A stretch of DNA of 64,000 nucleotides from Alteriqipengyuania abyssalis (GTDB lineage: Bacteria > Pseudomonadota > Alphaproteobacteria > Sphingomonadales > Sphingomonadaceae). This document shows, piece by piece, positions 1 to 7,990 of this stretch. Made by a program: the position numbers and the translations under genes. Every line of letters begins with the position of its first letter. Within the stretch, counting starts at the first letter, position 1. The stretch covers positions 889,398-953,397 of the forward strand of contig NZ_JAHWXP010000002.1 in NCBI RefSeq assembly GCF_019857185.1, given 5' to 3'. The notes below the pieces were generated by a model. It did not search any database and was not told the DNA's origin. It saw nothing but the letters and a program-made list of their open reading frames with translations.

Positions 1-40
1 GCTTCACTTCTGATCCGTTCGCGTGAGAGAGAAGCCCTGG

Positions 41-57
41 CCTGGATCAAGTCCGGG
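41..57. repeat. Degenerate REP-like palindrome
   Basis: The stretch reads CCTGGATCAAGTCCGGG and resembles the palindromic elements at 24730-24748 and 24787-24805, which share the core GGATCAAGTCCGGG. The left arm is imperfect. It lies just upstream of the first gene. Similarity was seen by eye only. Confidence 0.5.
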
Positions 58-83
58 CCGACGAGACAAGAGAGGTTGAGCCT

Positions 84-1022
84 TTGACCACCGCAGTCCT
101 GTCCGCCCTGATCCGCCCGCTGGTCGAACCACGCCTGCCCGACTGGGTCGAGCCGCTGTGGTTCATGAGCAAGGAGGAGGCGATCGAACTCGCGCCGCGT
201 GCGGAGATCGGCTGGTTCGATTTCAACCAGCCCGGCCCGATGTGCGAGGTCGTGGCCGCCACGACAAACCTCAAATGGCTCAACTCCATCTATGCCGGGC
301 TCGATTTCCTGCCGCTCGACCTGCTCAACGAGCGCGGCACGATCGTCACCAATGGCGCCGGCATCAACGCGGTCACGATGGCGGAGTACATCGTCATGAT
401 GATGCTCGTTCACGCCAAACGCTATCGCGAGGTTGTTCACGCGCAGGACCGGCATGAGTGGCTGCTCGACAGCCCGGGCAAGCGCGAGCTGAATGGCGAA
501 CGCGTGTTGCTGTTCGGACTGGGTGCGATCGGATCGCTGGTGAAACCACGGCTGGAGGCCTTCGGGATGGAGGTCGTTCCCGTTCGGCGGTCGGACAAGG
601 ATGGAGCGCTCGGACCAGACGAGTGGCGCGGCCAGCTCGCCGATTTTGACTGGGTAATCCTGGTGCTTCCTTCCACCCCGGAAACACATCACATGATCGG
701 TGCGGACGAATTGGCAGAGATGAAAAGCACCGCGGTACTGGCCAACTTCGCGCGCGGCGATGTTGTCGATCAGGCAGCCCTGGTCGAGGCCCTGGAGGCG
801 AAGCGCATCGAGGCCGCGCTGCTCGATGTGACCGATCCCGAACCGCTGCCCCAGGACCATCCGCTCTGGGCGCTCGACAATGCCCACATCACCATGCACC
901 TGTCGGCACGGGCGCAAACCGGGATGTTTCAGCGCAGCGCGGACCGCTTCATCGAGAACCTTGCCCGCTGGCACGCCGGCGAACCGGTTGAACCGCGCTT
1001 CGACCCCGCGCTGGGGTACTGA
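84..1022 (+). CDS. D-isomer-specific 2-hydroxyacid dehydrogenase
   Basis: This 312-residue cytosolic oxidoreductase should interconvert a 2-hydroxyacid and a 2-oxoacid with NAD(P)H. The Rossmann motif GLGAIG is at residues 145-150. The family catalytic triad can be placed at Arg224 (NFARGD), Glu253 (DPEP) and His272 (MHLS). The start is a TTG preceded by AGAGAGG-type purines, and there is no in-frame ATG at the right place. Sixty-six bases separate it from the next ThDP enzyme gene on the same strand, so a shared 2-oxoacid pathway is plausible. The substrate cannot be read from the sequence. Confidence 0.88.
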   Translation: MTTAVLSALIRPLVEPRLPDWVEPLWFMSKEEAIELAPRAEIGWFDFNQPGPMCEVVAATTNLKWLNSIYAGLDFLPLDLLNERGTIVTNGAGINAVTMAEYIVMMMLVHAKRYREVVHAQDRHEWLLDSPGKRELNGERVLLFGLGAIGSLVKPRLEAFGMEVVPVRRSDKDGALGPDEWRGQLADFDWVILVLPSTPETHHMIGADELAEMKSTAVLANFARGDVVDQAALVEALEAKRIEAALLDVTDPEPLPQDHPLWALDNAHITMHLSARAQTGMFQRSADRFIENLARWHAGEPVEPRFDPALGY

Positions 1023-1088
1023 ACGCTTCGCGAAACCAATCCGTGCCGCCGCCCGTATAGGTCGGGCACACCAGGAGGGGAGAGAGCG

Positions 1089-2750
1089 ATGGCCGAGGGA
1101 CAAGCGATCAAGACGAGCGATCTGTTCGTCCAATGCCTTGAAGCGGAGGGCGTCGAATATGTCTTCGGCGTTCCGGGCGAGGAGAACCTCGACCTGCTCG
1201 ATTCGCTCTCGCGCTCCGACATCCGCCTGGTGCTCACCCGGCACGAGCAGGGCGCAGGCTTCATGGCCGCGACCTATGGCCGGCTGACGGGCAAGGCGGC
1301 GGTATGCCTGACCACGCTGGGGCCGGGCGCGACCAATGCGCTGACCGCAGTCGCCTATGCGCAGCTTGGCGGGATGCCGATGCTGACCGTCACCGGGCAG
1401 AAGCCGATCAAGCATTCCAAGCAGGGCCGCTTCCAGATCCTCGATGTGGTCGCGATGATGAACCCGGTGACCAAGTTCGCGCACCAGCTGGCGAGCGGGG
1501 AGACGCTGCCCGCGCGGGTGCGCGAGGCGGTGCGGCTGGCCGAGGAAGAGCGCCCCGGCGCGACCCATCTCGAACTGCCGGAAGACATTGCGGCGGAAGA
1601 GGCAATCGCTGCGCCTCTGAAAGCCTCGGTCGCGCGCCGCCCCTCTGCCGAGCCCAAGGCGGTGCGGATCGCGGTGGAGGCGGTGGAGGCCGCGAAGAAA
1701 CCGCTGCTGGTGATCGGCGCGGGCGCGAACCGCAACATGGCGAGCAAGATGCTCGGCGAATTCGTCGACAAGACGGGTATCCCCTTCGTCACCACCCAGA
1801 TGGGCAAGGGCGTGCTGGACGAGAAGCGGCCGCTGTTCCTCGGCTGCGCTGCACTGTCTTCGGGCGATTTCGTCCACCGTGCGATCGAGGAAGCGGACTG
1901 CATCCTCTCGATCGGGCACGACGTGATCGAGAAGCCGCCCTTCTTCATGCACCGCGACGACAAGCGCGTCGTCATCCACGTGTCGTACAACACGGCGGAA
2001 GTGGACCCGGTCTACTTCCCGCAGATCGAGGTGATCGGCGATATCGCCAACGCGATCTGGCAGATGAAGGAGGCGATCACCCCCCGCGAAGACTGGGATG
2101 CAGGCTGCATGCTGCGCTACCGCGAGGCGGAGCAGGAGCATTCGCGCGAACTGATGGAGGATCGCCGCTTCCCGATCTTCCCGCCGTTCCTGGTTGCCGC
2201 GATCCGCCGGGCGATGCCGCGCGACGGGGTGATCTGCCTCGACAACGGGGTCTACAAGCTGTGGTTTGCGCGCAATTACATGGCGCATCTGCCCAACACG
2301 ATCCTGCTCGACAACGCGCTCGCCAGCATGGGTGCGGGCTTGCCCAGCGCGATCGCCACCGCGCTGGTCCATCCGCAGCGCAAGGTGCTGGCGGTGTGCG
2401 GCGATGGCGGCTTCATGATGAGCGGGCAGGAACTGGAAACGGCGGTGCGGCTGGGCGTCGACCTGACCGTGCTGATCCTGCGCGACGATGCCTATGGCAT
2501 GATCCGCTGGAAGCAGAAGAACATGGGCCTGGCCGATTATGGCCTGACCTTCGGCAATCCCGATTTCGTCGACTACGCGACCAGCTTCGGCGCGCATGGC
2601 CACCGGGTCGAAAGCGCGGAGCACCTCGAACAGCTGCTCGCCCAATGCCGCAATGCGGGCGGGGTGCATGTGATCGACTGCCCGGTCGACTATTCGGAAA
2701 ACGATTCGCTGCTCAACCACGAGATCAAGGAACGCAGTGCGCAGCTTTGA
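1089..2750 (+). CDS. Acetolactate synthase-like ThDP enzyme, large subunit
   Basis: This is a 553-residue thiamine-diphosphate enzyme of the acetolactate synthase/POX family, with N-terminal Pyr domain, central domain and C-terminal PP domain. The ThDP-activating Glu is at residue 53 (TRHEQGAGF). The Mg/ThDP motif begins GDGGFMMSGQE near residue 438 and continues to DDAYGMI. Wording of the PP motif is close to catabolic AlsS-type enzymes. No small regulatory subunit (IlvH) is adjacent, which also fits a catabolic or specialised role rather than branched-chain synthesis. AGGAGGGGAG-type purines precede the ATG. The downstream aldehyde dehydrogenase begins 28 bases after the stop, suggesting one operon. 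Substrate unproven; other 2-oxoacid decarboxylase/ligase activities are possible. Confidence 0.88.
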   Translation: MAEGQAIKTSDLFVQCLEAEGVEYVFGVPGEENLDLLDSLSRSDIRLVLTRHEQGAGFMAATYGRLTGKAAVCLTTLGPGATNALTAVAYAQLGGMPMLTVTGQKPIKHSKQGRFQILDVVAMMNPVTKFAHQLASGETLPARVREAVRLAEEERPGATHLELPEDIAAEEAIAAPLKASVARRPSAEPKAVRIAVEAVEAAKKPLLVIGAGANRNMASKMLGEFVDKTGIPFVTTQMGKGVLDEKRPLFLGCAALSSGDFVHRAIEEADCILSIGHDVIEKPPFFMHRDDKRVVIHVSYNTAEVDPVYFPQIEVIGDIANAIWQMKEAITPREDWDAGCMLRYREAEQEHSRELMEDRRFPIFPPFLVAAIRRAMPRDGVICLDNGVYKLWFARNYMAHLPNTILLDNALASMGAGLPSAIATALVHPQRKVLAVCGDGGFMMSGQELETAVRLGVDLTVLILRDDAYGMIRWKQKNMGLADYGLTFGNPDFVDYATSFGAHGHRVESAEHLEQLLAQCRNAGGVHVIDCPVDYSENDSLLNHEIKERSAQL

Positions 2751-2778
2751 GGTTGCCTTGGTAAAGGAGATTGCCCCC

Positions 2779-4209
2779 GTGCCACAGCTCAAGGACACTT
2801 ACCCCCTCTACCTTCGCAACGAGGCCGCGCAGCCCAACACCGATCTCGAGGTGACGGACAAGTACACCGGCGAGGTCGCCTTCCGCACCGCGCTCGCCAC
2901 GCCCGAGATCATCGACGATGCGATCGTCGGCACGGTCGAGGCGACGGAGCCGATGGCGCGGCTCGCCAGCTATCAGCGGCAGGACGTGCTGATGCACTGC
3001 GTGAAGCGGTTCGAGGAGCGTTTCGACGAACTCGCCTACGCGTTGTGCGTCGAGGCCGGAAAGCCGATCGGCGACAGCGAGGGCGAGGTCACCCGCCTGA
3101 TCGACACCTTCCGCATCGCCGCCGAGGAAAGCGTACGGCTGGGCGGCGAGGTCATGCCGCTCGACATCTCCGAACGCGCCAAGGGCTATCAGTCGATCTG
3201 GAAGCGCGTGCCCATCGGCCCGTGCAGTTTCATCTCTCCTTTCAACTTCCCGCTCAACCTTGCCGCGCACAAGATCGCGCCGGCGCTTGCCGTGGGCTGC
3301 CCCTTCATCCTCAAGCCTGCGAGCAAGACGCCGCTGGGCGCGATCATCATCGGCGAGGTGCTGGCCGAGACCGACCTGCCCAAGGGCGCGTTCTCGATCC
3401 TGCCCGCCAGCCGCGACGGCGCGGACCTGTTCACCACCGACGAACGGCTCAAGCTGCTCAGCTTCACCGGGTCGGACGAGGTCGGCTGGGCGCTGAAGGC
3501 AAGGGCAGGCAAGAAGAAGGTCGTGATGGAGCTGGGCGGCAACGCTGCGGTCATCATCGACCATGATGCCGATCTGAAGGATGCCCTGCCGCGCGTCATC
3601 AAGGGCGCCTTCTACCAGTCCGGCCAGTCATGCATCTCGGTCCAGCGCATCCTCATTCACGAGGATGTCTACGACGAGTTTCGCGACATGCTGGTCGAGG
3701 AAGCCAAGGCCCTTGTCGCGGGCGATCCCAAGGACAAGGACACCTTCATCGGCCCGATGATCGACGATGGCGAGGCCGAGCGGGTCGAGGCATGGACGAA
3801 GGAAGCTCTCGACCATGGCGCAAAGCTGCTGTGCGGCGGCACACGCGAGGGGCGGATGATCCCCGCAACCCTGCTCGAAAACGTCGACCGCGACGCCAAG
3901 GTGGTGAACGAGGAAGTGTTCGGGCCGCTCGCCGTCCTCATGAAGTTCTCCACTTTCGACGAGGCGATCGAGGAAACCAACCGCTCCGAATTCGGGCTGC
4001 AGGCGGGCATCTTCACCCGCGACCTGTTCAAGATGTTCGATGCGTGGGACCGGCTGGATTACGGCGGCATCTGCATCAACGAAATCCCCAGCTACCGGGT
4101 CGACAACATGCCCTATGGCGGGGTCAAGAACTCCGGCCTGGGCCGCGAAGGCGTGCGCTTCGCGATGGAGGACATGACCGAGATCAGGAACCTCGTGATC
4201 CGGCGGTGA
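2779..4209 (+). CDS. NAD(P)-dependent aldehyde dehydrogenase
   Basis: This cytosolic enzyme of 476 residues should oxidise an aldehyde to the acid. The nucleophile Cys is at about residue 285 (GQSCISVQ) and the general base Glu at about 251 (MELGGNA). The conserved ISPFNFPLN segment and the EEVFGPL motif are present. I choose the GTG start because AAAGGAGA lies eight bases upstream. An in-frame ATG at 2737 would overlap the acetolactate-synthase-like gene and has no good ribosome site. It is the last gene of the probable three-gene unit starting at 84. The family resembles lactaldehyde/phosphonoacetaldehyde-type dehydrogenases, but substrate assignment would be a guess. Confidence 0.88.
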   Translation: MPQLKDTYPLYLRNEAAQPNTDLEVTDKYTGEVAFRTALATPEIIDDAIVGTVEATEPMARLASYQRQDVLMHCVKRFEERFDELAYALCVEAGKPIGDSEGEVTRLIDTFRIAAEESVRLGGEVMPLDISERAKGYQSIWKRVPIGPCSFISPFNFPLNLAAHKIAPALAVGCPFILKPASKTPLGAIIIGEVLAETDLPKGAFSILPASRDGADLFTTDERLKLLSFTGSDEVGWALKARAGKKKVVMELGGNAAVIIDHDADLKDALPRVIKGAFYQSGQSCISVQRILIHEDVYDEFRDMLVEEAKALVAGDPKDKDTFIGPMIDDGEAERVEAWTKEALDHGAKLLCGGTREGRMIPATLLENVDRDAKVVNEEVFGPLAVLMKFSTFDEAIEETNRSEFGLQAGIFTRDLFKMFDAWDRLDYGGICINEIPSYRVDNMPYGGVKNSGLGREGVRFAMEDMTEIRNLVIRR

Positions 4210-4224
4210 CCGCCCGGGCCCCCT

Positions 4225-4947
4225 TCAGGGGCGCGGCACAATCGTCAGGCGATACGGAATATAGAGCAGGACTTCGCCCGGTCCCGACCGTGCCCAGCGG
4301 ACCGGCATGTTGAGGCCTTCCACCTCGACCGCGTAGCCATCGCCCATGCTGCGCGCCATCGCGGCGGAATCCTGCGCGATCCGTTCCGCGATCTGCGGAC
4401 GGTAACTGTCAGGGCCGACGATAGAGAGCGTCGCATCGCCCCATTCGTCTATCTGCGCGCGTCCTACCTCGGGCACCGATTTGATGAAGCGCGCGATCTG
4501 CGCCTCGGCCTGCTCGCCAGACTGGGTGTCCCCAAGCCGTGCCTTGACGAGGACGATCACCCGCTCGCTGTCGGGGCGATTGTCGCTTTGCAGCGCGACC
4601 TCCTCGACATTGTCGGGGGTGAGAGTGGTCAGGATATAGTCGCCATAGGCCAGTTCGACCCCGGCGGCGTTTGCCCGCCGCACCGCGTCGGAGAGCATCG
4701 CACGGATTTCACGACGTCGCTGCGTCTGGTCGCGCGTGTCGCCCCGGATGACGACAGGCTGGACCAGGAAGTCGGCCGCTCGGCGCAGGCCCACGGCGGG
4801 CATTTCGTCGGAATAATCGTCCTGGTCGATACGCGAGCCGGTGACGATGATCTCCTGCGTGTCCAGATCCTGAGCGGTGGCCGGCACAGCAAGAGCAAGG
4901 ATACAGGGAAGCAGTGTGATCTGCTTCAGAAATGGTCCGACATTCAT
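4225..4947 (-). CDS. Secreted protein of unknown function with TonB-box-like segment
   Basis: The product is 240 residues with a signal peptide (hydrophobic LLPCILALAVPATAQ), so it is periplasmic or surface-associated. Directly after the cleavage site comes QEIIVTGSR, the phrase usually seen at the mature N terminus of sphingomonad TonB-dependent receptors, yet no beta-barrel follows. The rest is a mixed, soluble-looking alpha/beta sequence. The ATG is chosen because GGAGGAGGAAC precedes it and the signal peptide starts there; a longer open frame to 5088 runs through a G tract and a repeat. It converges with the aldehyde dehydrogenase gene. I do not recognise the family. Confidence 0.8.
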   Translation of the reverse strand: MNVGPFLKQITLLPCILALAVPATAQDLDTQEIIVTGSRIDQDDYSDEMPAVGLRRAADFLVQPVVIRGDTRDQTQRRREIRAMLSDAVRRANAAGVELAYGDYILTTLTPDNVEEVALQSDNRPDSERVIVLVKARLGDTQSGEQAEAQIARFIKSVPEVGRAQIDEWGDATLSIVGPDSYRPQIAERIAQDSAAMARSMGDGYAVEVEGLNMPVRWARSGPGEVLLYIPYRLTIVPRP

Positions 4948-5021
4948 TGTGCTTGTTCCTCCTCCAACCCTTGCCGCAATTGCTATCTCCAACCCTGTCC
5001 GAGCGGAAGCGGGAACACCCT

Positions 5022-5047
5022 TGACACACCTGACACACAGTCCAGGG
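5022..5047. repeat. 26-base dispersed repeat, copy 1
   Basis: The element contains two tandem TGACACA units (TGACACACCTGACACACAG followed by TCCAGGG). An identical 26-base copy occurs at 29894-29919. Read on the minus strand, both copies lie upstream of a minus-strand gene, here about 75 bases before the start at 4947. Confidence 0.85.
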
Positions 5048-5056
5048 GGGGGGGGG
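5045..5056. repeat. Homopolymeric G tract (12 G)
   Basis: Twelve consecutive G follow the repeat element directly, in the leader region between the 115-residue protein gene and the secreted-protein gene. Tracts of this length are prone to slippage in replication and to miscounting in sequencing. Confidence 0.9.
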
Positions 5057-5084
5057 TAAAAACCACCCCCGCCACGCCACCCGC

Positions 5085-5432
5085 TCAACCGTCCTCCAGC
5101 AGCAGCAATTCGCAGGTGACGGTGAGTCGGGGCGAGGGCGCAAGGGCATGGTCCACCGCGCTTACCGTCGCATCGGCGACCAGCTGGCCGGGCAGGGCGA
5201 ATTCGTGATCGGGCAGCTCGGCGATCAGTACTTCCCCGCCCGCGATTGCGTCGGGCGTGTCGAATGCCAGCCGCACCGTGTGGCGAGTGCCGGCGAAGGT
5301 GATGCTCGCCCAGCCACGCTCGCGGTGGTCGAGCACGCGGCCCTCGCCCCCGGCGAGCGCGATGAGCGCCCGTTCGAGCCTCCCGGCGTTTCCCCGGCGC
5401 GGGGCGAGGGTGGGAAGGGCCTCAGCCTGCAT
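5085..5432 (-). CDS. Conserved hypothetical protein, 115 residues
   Basis: This small soluble protein has no signal peptide and no motif I recognise. The N-terminal part is basic and helical (RRGNAGRLERALIALAGG); the rest looks beta-rich, with the run LIAELPDHEFALPGQLVAD. The ATG at 5432 overlaps the stop of the upstream 66-residue gene by 11 bases, implying translational coupling, so the two products probably act together. Together with that gene it is divergent from the S24-type regulator. A longer frame to 5546 exists but would run through the upstream gene. Confidence 0.7.
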   Translation of the reverse strand: MQAEALPTLAPRRGNAGRLERALIALAGGEGRVLDHRERGWASITFAGTRHTVRLAFDTPDAIAGGEVLIAELPDHEFALPGQLVADATVSAVDHALAPSPRLTVTCELLLLEDG

Positions 5433-5622
5433 GGCGAGGCTCCTCCATCCGGGCGCGCCATTCGGCCATGAAACCGTCCACGCGCCGCTCCGTGCCGGAG
5501 CGCGGCATGCGCCCGTTGCGCAGGTCGAGCACGAAGCGTGGATCATGCGTCGCGAGCCGCCCGAATTTGGTCGCGGGCATATCGAATTCGCGCAAAAACC
5601 TCTCTATCCTTCGAATCAGCAT
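5422..5622 (-). CDS. Small HTH-like protein, 66 residues
   Basis: This short basic protein begins MLIRRIERFLREFDMPATKF and continues with GRLATHDPRFVLDLRNGR, which looks like a minimal helix-turn-helix. A good ribosome site (GAGGGAAA) precedes the ATG. It is coupled by overlap to the 115-residue gene and divergent from an S24 regulator 113 bases away. Similar small proteins next to S24 regulators occur in sphingomonads as far as I remember, but no function is established to my knowledge. DNA binding is an inference from the helical pattern only. Confidence 0.7.
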   Translation of the reverse strand: MLIRRIERFLREFDMPATKFGRLATHDPRFVLDLRNGRMPRSGTERRVDGFMAEWRARMEEPRHAG

Positions 5623-5691
5623 AAATTTCCCTCACAGATGGCTTTGACAGGTCGATTCGGCGCCGCGGTGAAGGATTGCTCGCCTGTGAAA

Positions 5692-5707
5692 TCCTACTTG
5701 TCTAGGA
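5692..5707. promoter_or_regulatory. Candidate operator upstream of S24 regulator
   Basis: The sequence TCCTA-CTTGTC-TAGGA is an inverted repeat with five-base arms, and a further TAGGA follows at 5722-5726. It sits in the divergent intergenic region between the 66-residue gene and the S24 regulator, where an autoregulating repressor would bind. No footprint knowledge supports it. Confidence 0.3.
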
Positions 5708-5734
5708 AAAATCTTTCGCTATAGGAAATTGTGT

Positions 5735-6430
5735 ATGAGCGATGATCGACCCTCTGCGGGCAGCCTGCCAGGCGATCCGGCGCGTGCACGCCTGCTCGAA
5801 CTCGCGCAGGCGCGCGGCTCCAGCCTTGCTGCGCTTTCCAAGCTTATCGACCGCAATTCCAGCTATCTGCAGCAGTTCATCCGCAAGGGGAGCCCGCGCA
5901 AGCTGGGGGAGCAGGACCGGCGAACGCTGGCCCAGTTCTTCGGTGTCGATGAAAGTGAGTTGGCCCCCGAGATGAGCGGCGTGGAGGAAAAATCCTATGG
6001 TGCGTCTCGGTACTCTGCGGGCGACGAGGATTTTCATGCGATCCCGCGCCTCTCGCTCGCCGCAGCGGCGGGGCCGGGGCAATTCGCCAATGGCGAGGCA
6101 CCGTTCGACAATTTCGGCTTTTCGGGCCGCTGGCTGCGCGAAAACGGGTTCGATCCGAAAATGCTCTCCGCGCTCACCGTGGAGGGCGATTCGATGGAGC
6201 CGCTGCTGCGCCACGGCGACGAGATACTGATCGATCGCGGATCGCGGTTCGAGCGGGACGGGGTCCATGTCGTGCGCATGGGCGACACGCTGATGGTCAA
6301 GCGGCTGGCGAGCGCGGGGGCGGGGCGGATCGCCCTGCTCAGCCAGAACCTCGCCTACCCGCCGGTGGAGGTGGGGCTGGACGAGGTCGAGGTGCTGGGC
6401 CGCGTCGTGTGGAAGAGCGGGCGGTTGTGA
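5735..6430 (+). CDS. S24/LexA-like transcriptional regulator
   Basis: The 231-residue product joins an N-terminal helix-turn-helix-like segment (LAALSKLIDRNSSYLQQFI, residues about 28-48) to a C-terminal LexA/UmuD-type S24 fold. The catalytic Ser lies in VEGDSMEPLL and the Lys in TLMVKRL, the usual Ser-Lys pair; an Ala-Gly bond in LAAAAGPG could be the self-cleavage site. It is therefore a candidate damage- or stress-responsive repressor rather than a dead homologue. I prefer ATG 5735, with AGGAAA seven to eight bases upstream, over the TTG at 5729. It is divergent from the two small coupled genes, its probable targets. Confidence 0.85.
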   Translation: MSDDRPSAGSLPGDPARARLLELAQARGSSLAALSKLIDRNSSYLQQFIRKGSPRKLGEQDRRTLAQFFGVDESELAPEMSGVEEKSYGASRYSAGDEDFHAIPRLSLAAAAGPGQFANGEAPFDNFGFSGRWLRENGFDPKMLSALTVEGDSMEPLLRHGDEILIDRGSRFERDGVHVVRMGDTLMVKRLASAGAGRIALLSQNLAYPPVEVGLDEVEVLGRVVWKSGRL

Positions 6431-6433
6431 GCG

Positions 6434-6940
6434 CTAAATTACGTCCCGAGACGGATCATCGGCCGATCGGAGTCTCCATGTTTGCGTGCCGCTGTCCGCC
6501 TTTCGATAGAAAAAGGTCACCGATGTGTTCTCTCTGACGCATTCTATGATTTCGTCATCGGCTGGCGGACCATGATCGACAGAGGACCAGCTTGCCGAGT
6601 CCTCCGATGGCATGACGATCGCGTACCAGTTGCCAGTTGCCTCGTACCACGCTGCCCCCGGACTGCATTTGAGTAGTGCGGAGACAAAGGCCTGATGTTC
6701 GCTGCCTGGAGGGGCATTCTCTCCCATTGAATCCATCGACCCGACGACCTTGGTGAAGCCCTTTGGATTGTCGTTTTCGCGATAGAACAGCGGGAAGACG
6801 AGTGACGAGCTCTTGGCTGCTTCGTCGACCGCTAGCTCCGGCGCGGCGCCCCGCTCGCTATCATCGGGCCTTCCCTCTTCCTTTGGCGAGCCGCAGCTGG
6901 CCAGGATGAGCATGCAGAATAACGAAGGCCAAGGGTTCAT
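6434..6940 (-). CDS. Hypothetical lipoprotein
   Basis: The 168-residue product starts with a lipoprotein signal (MNPWPSLFCMLILASCGS), with the lipidated Cys at about residue 16. The mature part is acidic and hydrophilic and contains no motif I recognise. The start was placed at the ATG that opens the signal sequence, 34 codons inside the longer open frame. It converges with the S24 gene with a three-base gap. The wording of the gene is less GC-biased than its neighbours, which may point to recent acquisition. Confidence 0.7.
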   Translation of the reverse strand: MNPWPSLFCMLILASCGSPKEEGRPDDSERGAAPELAVDEAAKSSSLVFPLFYRENDNPKGFTKVVGSMDSMGENAPPGSEHQAFVSALLKCSPGAAWYEATGNWYAIVMPSEDSASWSSVDHGPPADDEIIECVRENTSVTFFYRKADSGTQTWRLRSADDPSRDVI

Positions 6941-7232
6941 GGCGTCACTGTTTGAGCGCGCTGCTTGGGAATGGCAAGCTGCGCGAGAGGAGCAGTCGGT
7001 CGAAGGGGGCGAGGCCACCGATCCGGCGCATGATCCTTGCAATCACCTCCACATCAATGGGGCGATCATGCTTGCGGGTCTGGAGCGCGCAGGCGAGCCA
7101 GGCAGCGCTGATCAGTCTCGACCGTGACGGAGTTTGGCTCGGTGCCGAAGTACGTATCCCTAACGTTTCTGCGCCGTTTAGAGGATTCTTCACCTTCGAG
7201 CGCCATGCTTCCCGCGCAATCCGGGGGACGTG
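6941..7232. other. Intergenic region without recognised gene
   Basis: About 290 bases between the divergent lipoprotein gene and the Flp pilin gene. Open frames here lack ribosome sites and recognisable products. It presumably carries promoters for both neighbours; I see no clear RNA gene or repeat. Confidence 0.5.
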
Positions 7233-7478
7233 ATGATTACCAGACATCTGCTGCGCGACGAGACGGGCACATCGGCGATCGAATATGCGGTCATCATGGC
7301 GCTGATCGGGGTCGGCCTCGTCGGGGCGCTCAACGCGCTCGGCACCGAGACGGCGAACAGCTATTCCAATGCGGCGGTTGCGCTGGAGCCTGCTGCGGAT
7401 GAACCCGCGCCTGCGCCCACGACAACGCCCCCGCGCGTTCCCGGTCGACCGGGCGGGGGCAATCGCGTCCCACGCTAA
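7233..7478 (+). CDS. Flp/Fap-type (type IVb) pilin-like protein
   Basis: This 81-residue protein has the class IVb prepilin signature DETG/TSAIEYAVIMALIG: cleavage after Gly, Glu at mature position 5, then one hydrophobic helix. After the helix the usual short end is replaced by a Pro/Ala-rich tail (EPAPAPTTTPPRVPGRPGGG), which is odd for this family. GGGGGA precedes the start region; GTG at 7230 is an alternative. No tad/cpa assembly genes are present in the window, so it is an orphan here and would depend on a system elsewhere. Confidence 0.8.
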   Translation: MITRHLLRDETGTSAIEYAVIMALIGVGLVGALNALGTETANSYSNAAVALEPAADEPAPAPTTTPPRVPGRPGGGNRVPR

Positions 7479-7507
7479 GGCGATTTGCGTGCCTTCCGGC
7501 TTGTTTT

Positions 7508-7909
7508 TCAGGATGGGGGGCGGCGGTAGTCGGGATCTTTCAGCGACAGCATGTAATCGGTGACCAGCGCGACATCCGCGTCGGTCAGCCCTACATCCAT
7601 GATGTCCGGGTAGTTGTGCGCATCGCGCAGATATGCGGTCAGCGTTTCGCGGGTCAGCCCGTCGCGGTTGGCGATTTCGGGGAAGGTCGGCGCCTGCGGC
7701 AGGGGCGAGAGCGCGCCCGGCGCCACCGCGTGGCAGCTGCCGCACACCGCGCCGACCAGCATCGGCACGCCGTCCGCATCGGTCTGGGCAAGCTCCGCGC
7801 GGCTCGGCTGCGGCTCGGCAGCGGTGGCCGACTGCACGGGCGTATCCGGCTGGCAGGCTGCCAGTGCGAGAGTGCCCACGGCTGCGAGCAGGACGAATTG
7901 CGGCTTCAT
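7508..7909 (-). CDS. Lipoprotein c-type cytochrome
   Basis: The product has 133 residues. A lipobox (LALAACQ) ends the signal peptide, and a single haem-binding site CGSCH is near residue 55, followed by the distal region (YLRDAHNYPDIMD...MLSLKD). It would be a membrane-anchored, periplasmic electron carrier. The start is the ATG opening the signal sequence; the longer frame to 8599 is antisense to the hydrolase gene. It is divergent from the metallo-hydrolase gene at 7991. Its redox partner cannot be deduced. Confidence 0.85.
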   Translation of the reverse strand: MKPQFVLLAAVGTLALAACQPDTPVQSATAAEPQPSRAELAQTDADGVPMLVGAVCGSCHAVAPGALSPLPQAPTFPEIANRDGLTRETLTAYLRDAHNYPDIMDVGLTDADVALVTDYMLSLKDPDYRRPPS

Positions 7910-7990
7910 GGTCTGCGATCCCTTCTCCAGGCCCTGGGGGAGGGGACCGCCGCCCTTGCCACCGATCAATCGGTGTTCCATCTCGGGGGC

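Noticed and set aside
2725..3564. A 279-residue minus-strand open frame over the aldehyde dehydrogenase gene
   Set aside because: No ribosome site or motif; the plus strand has all catalytic residues of the enzyme.
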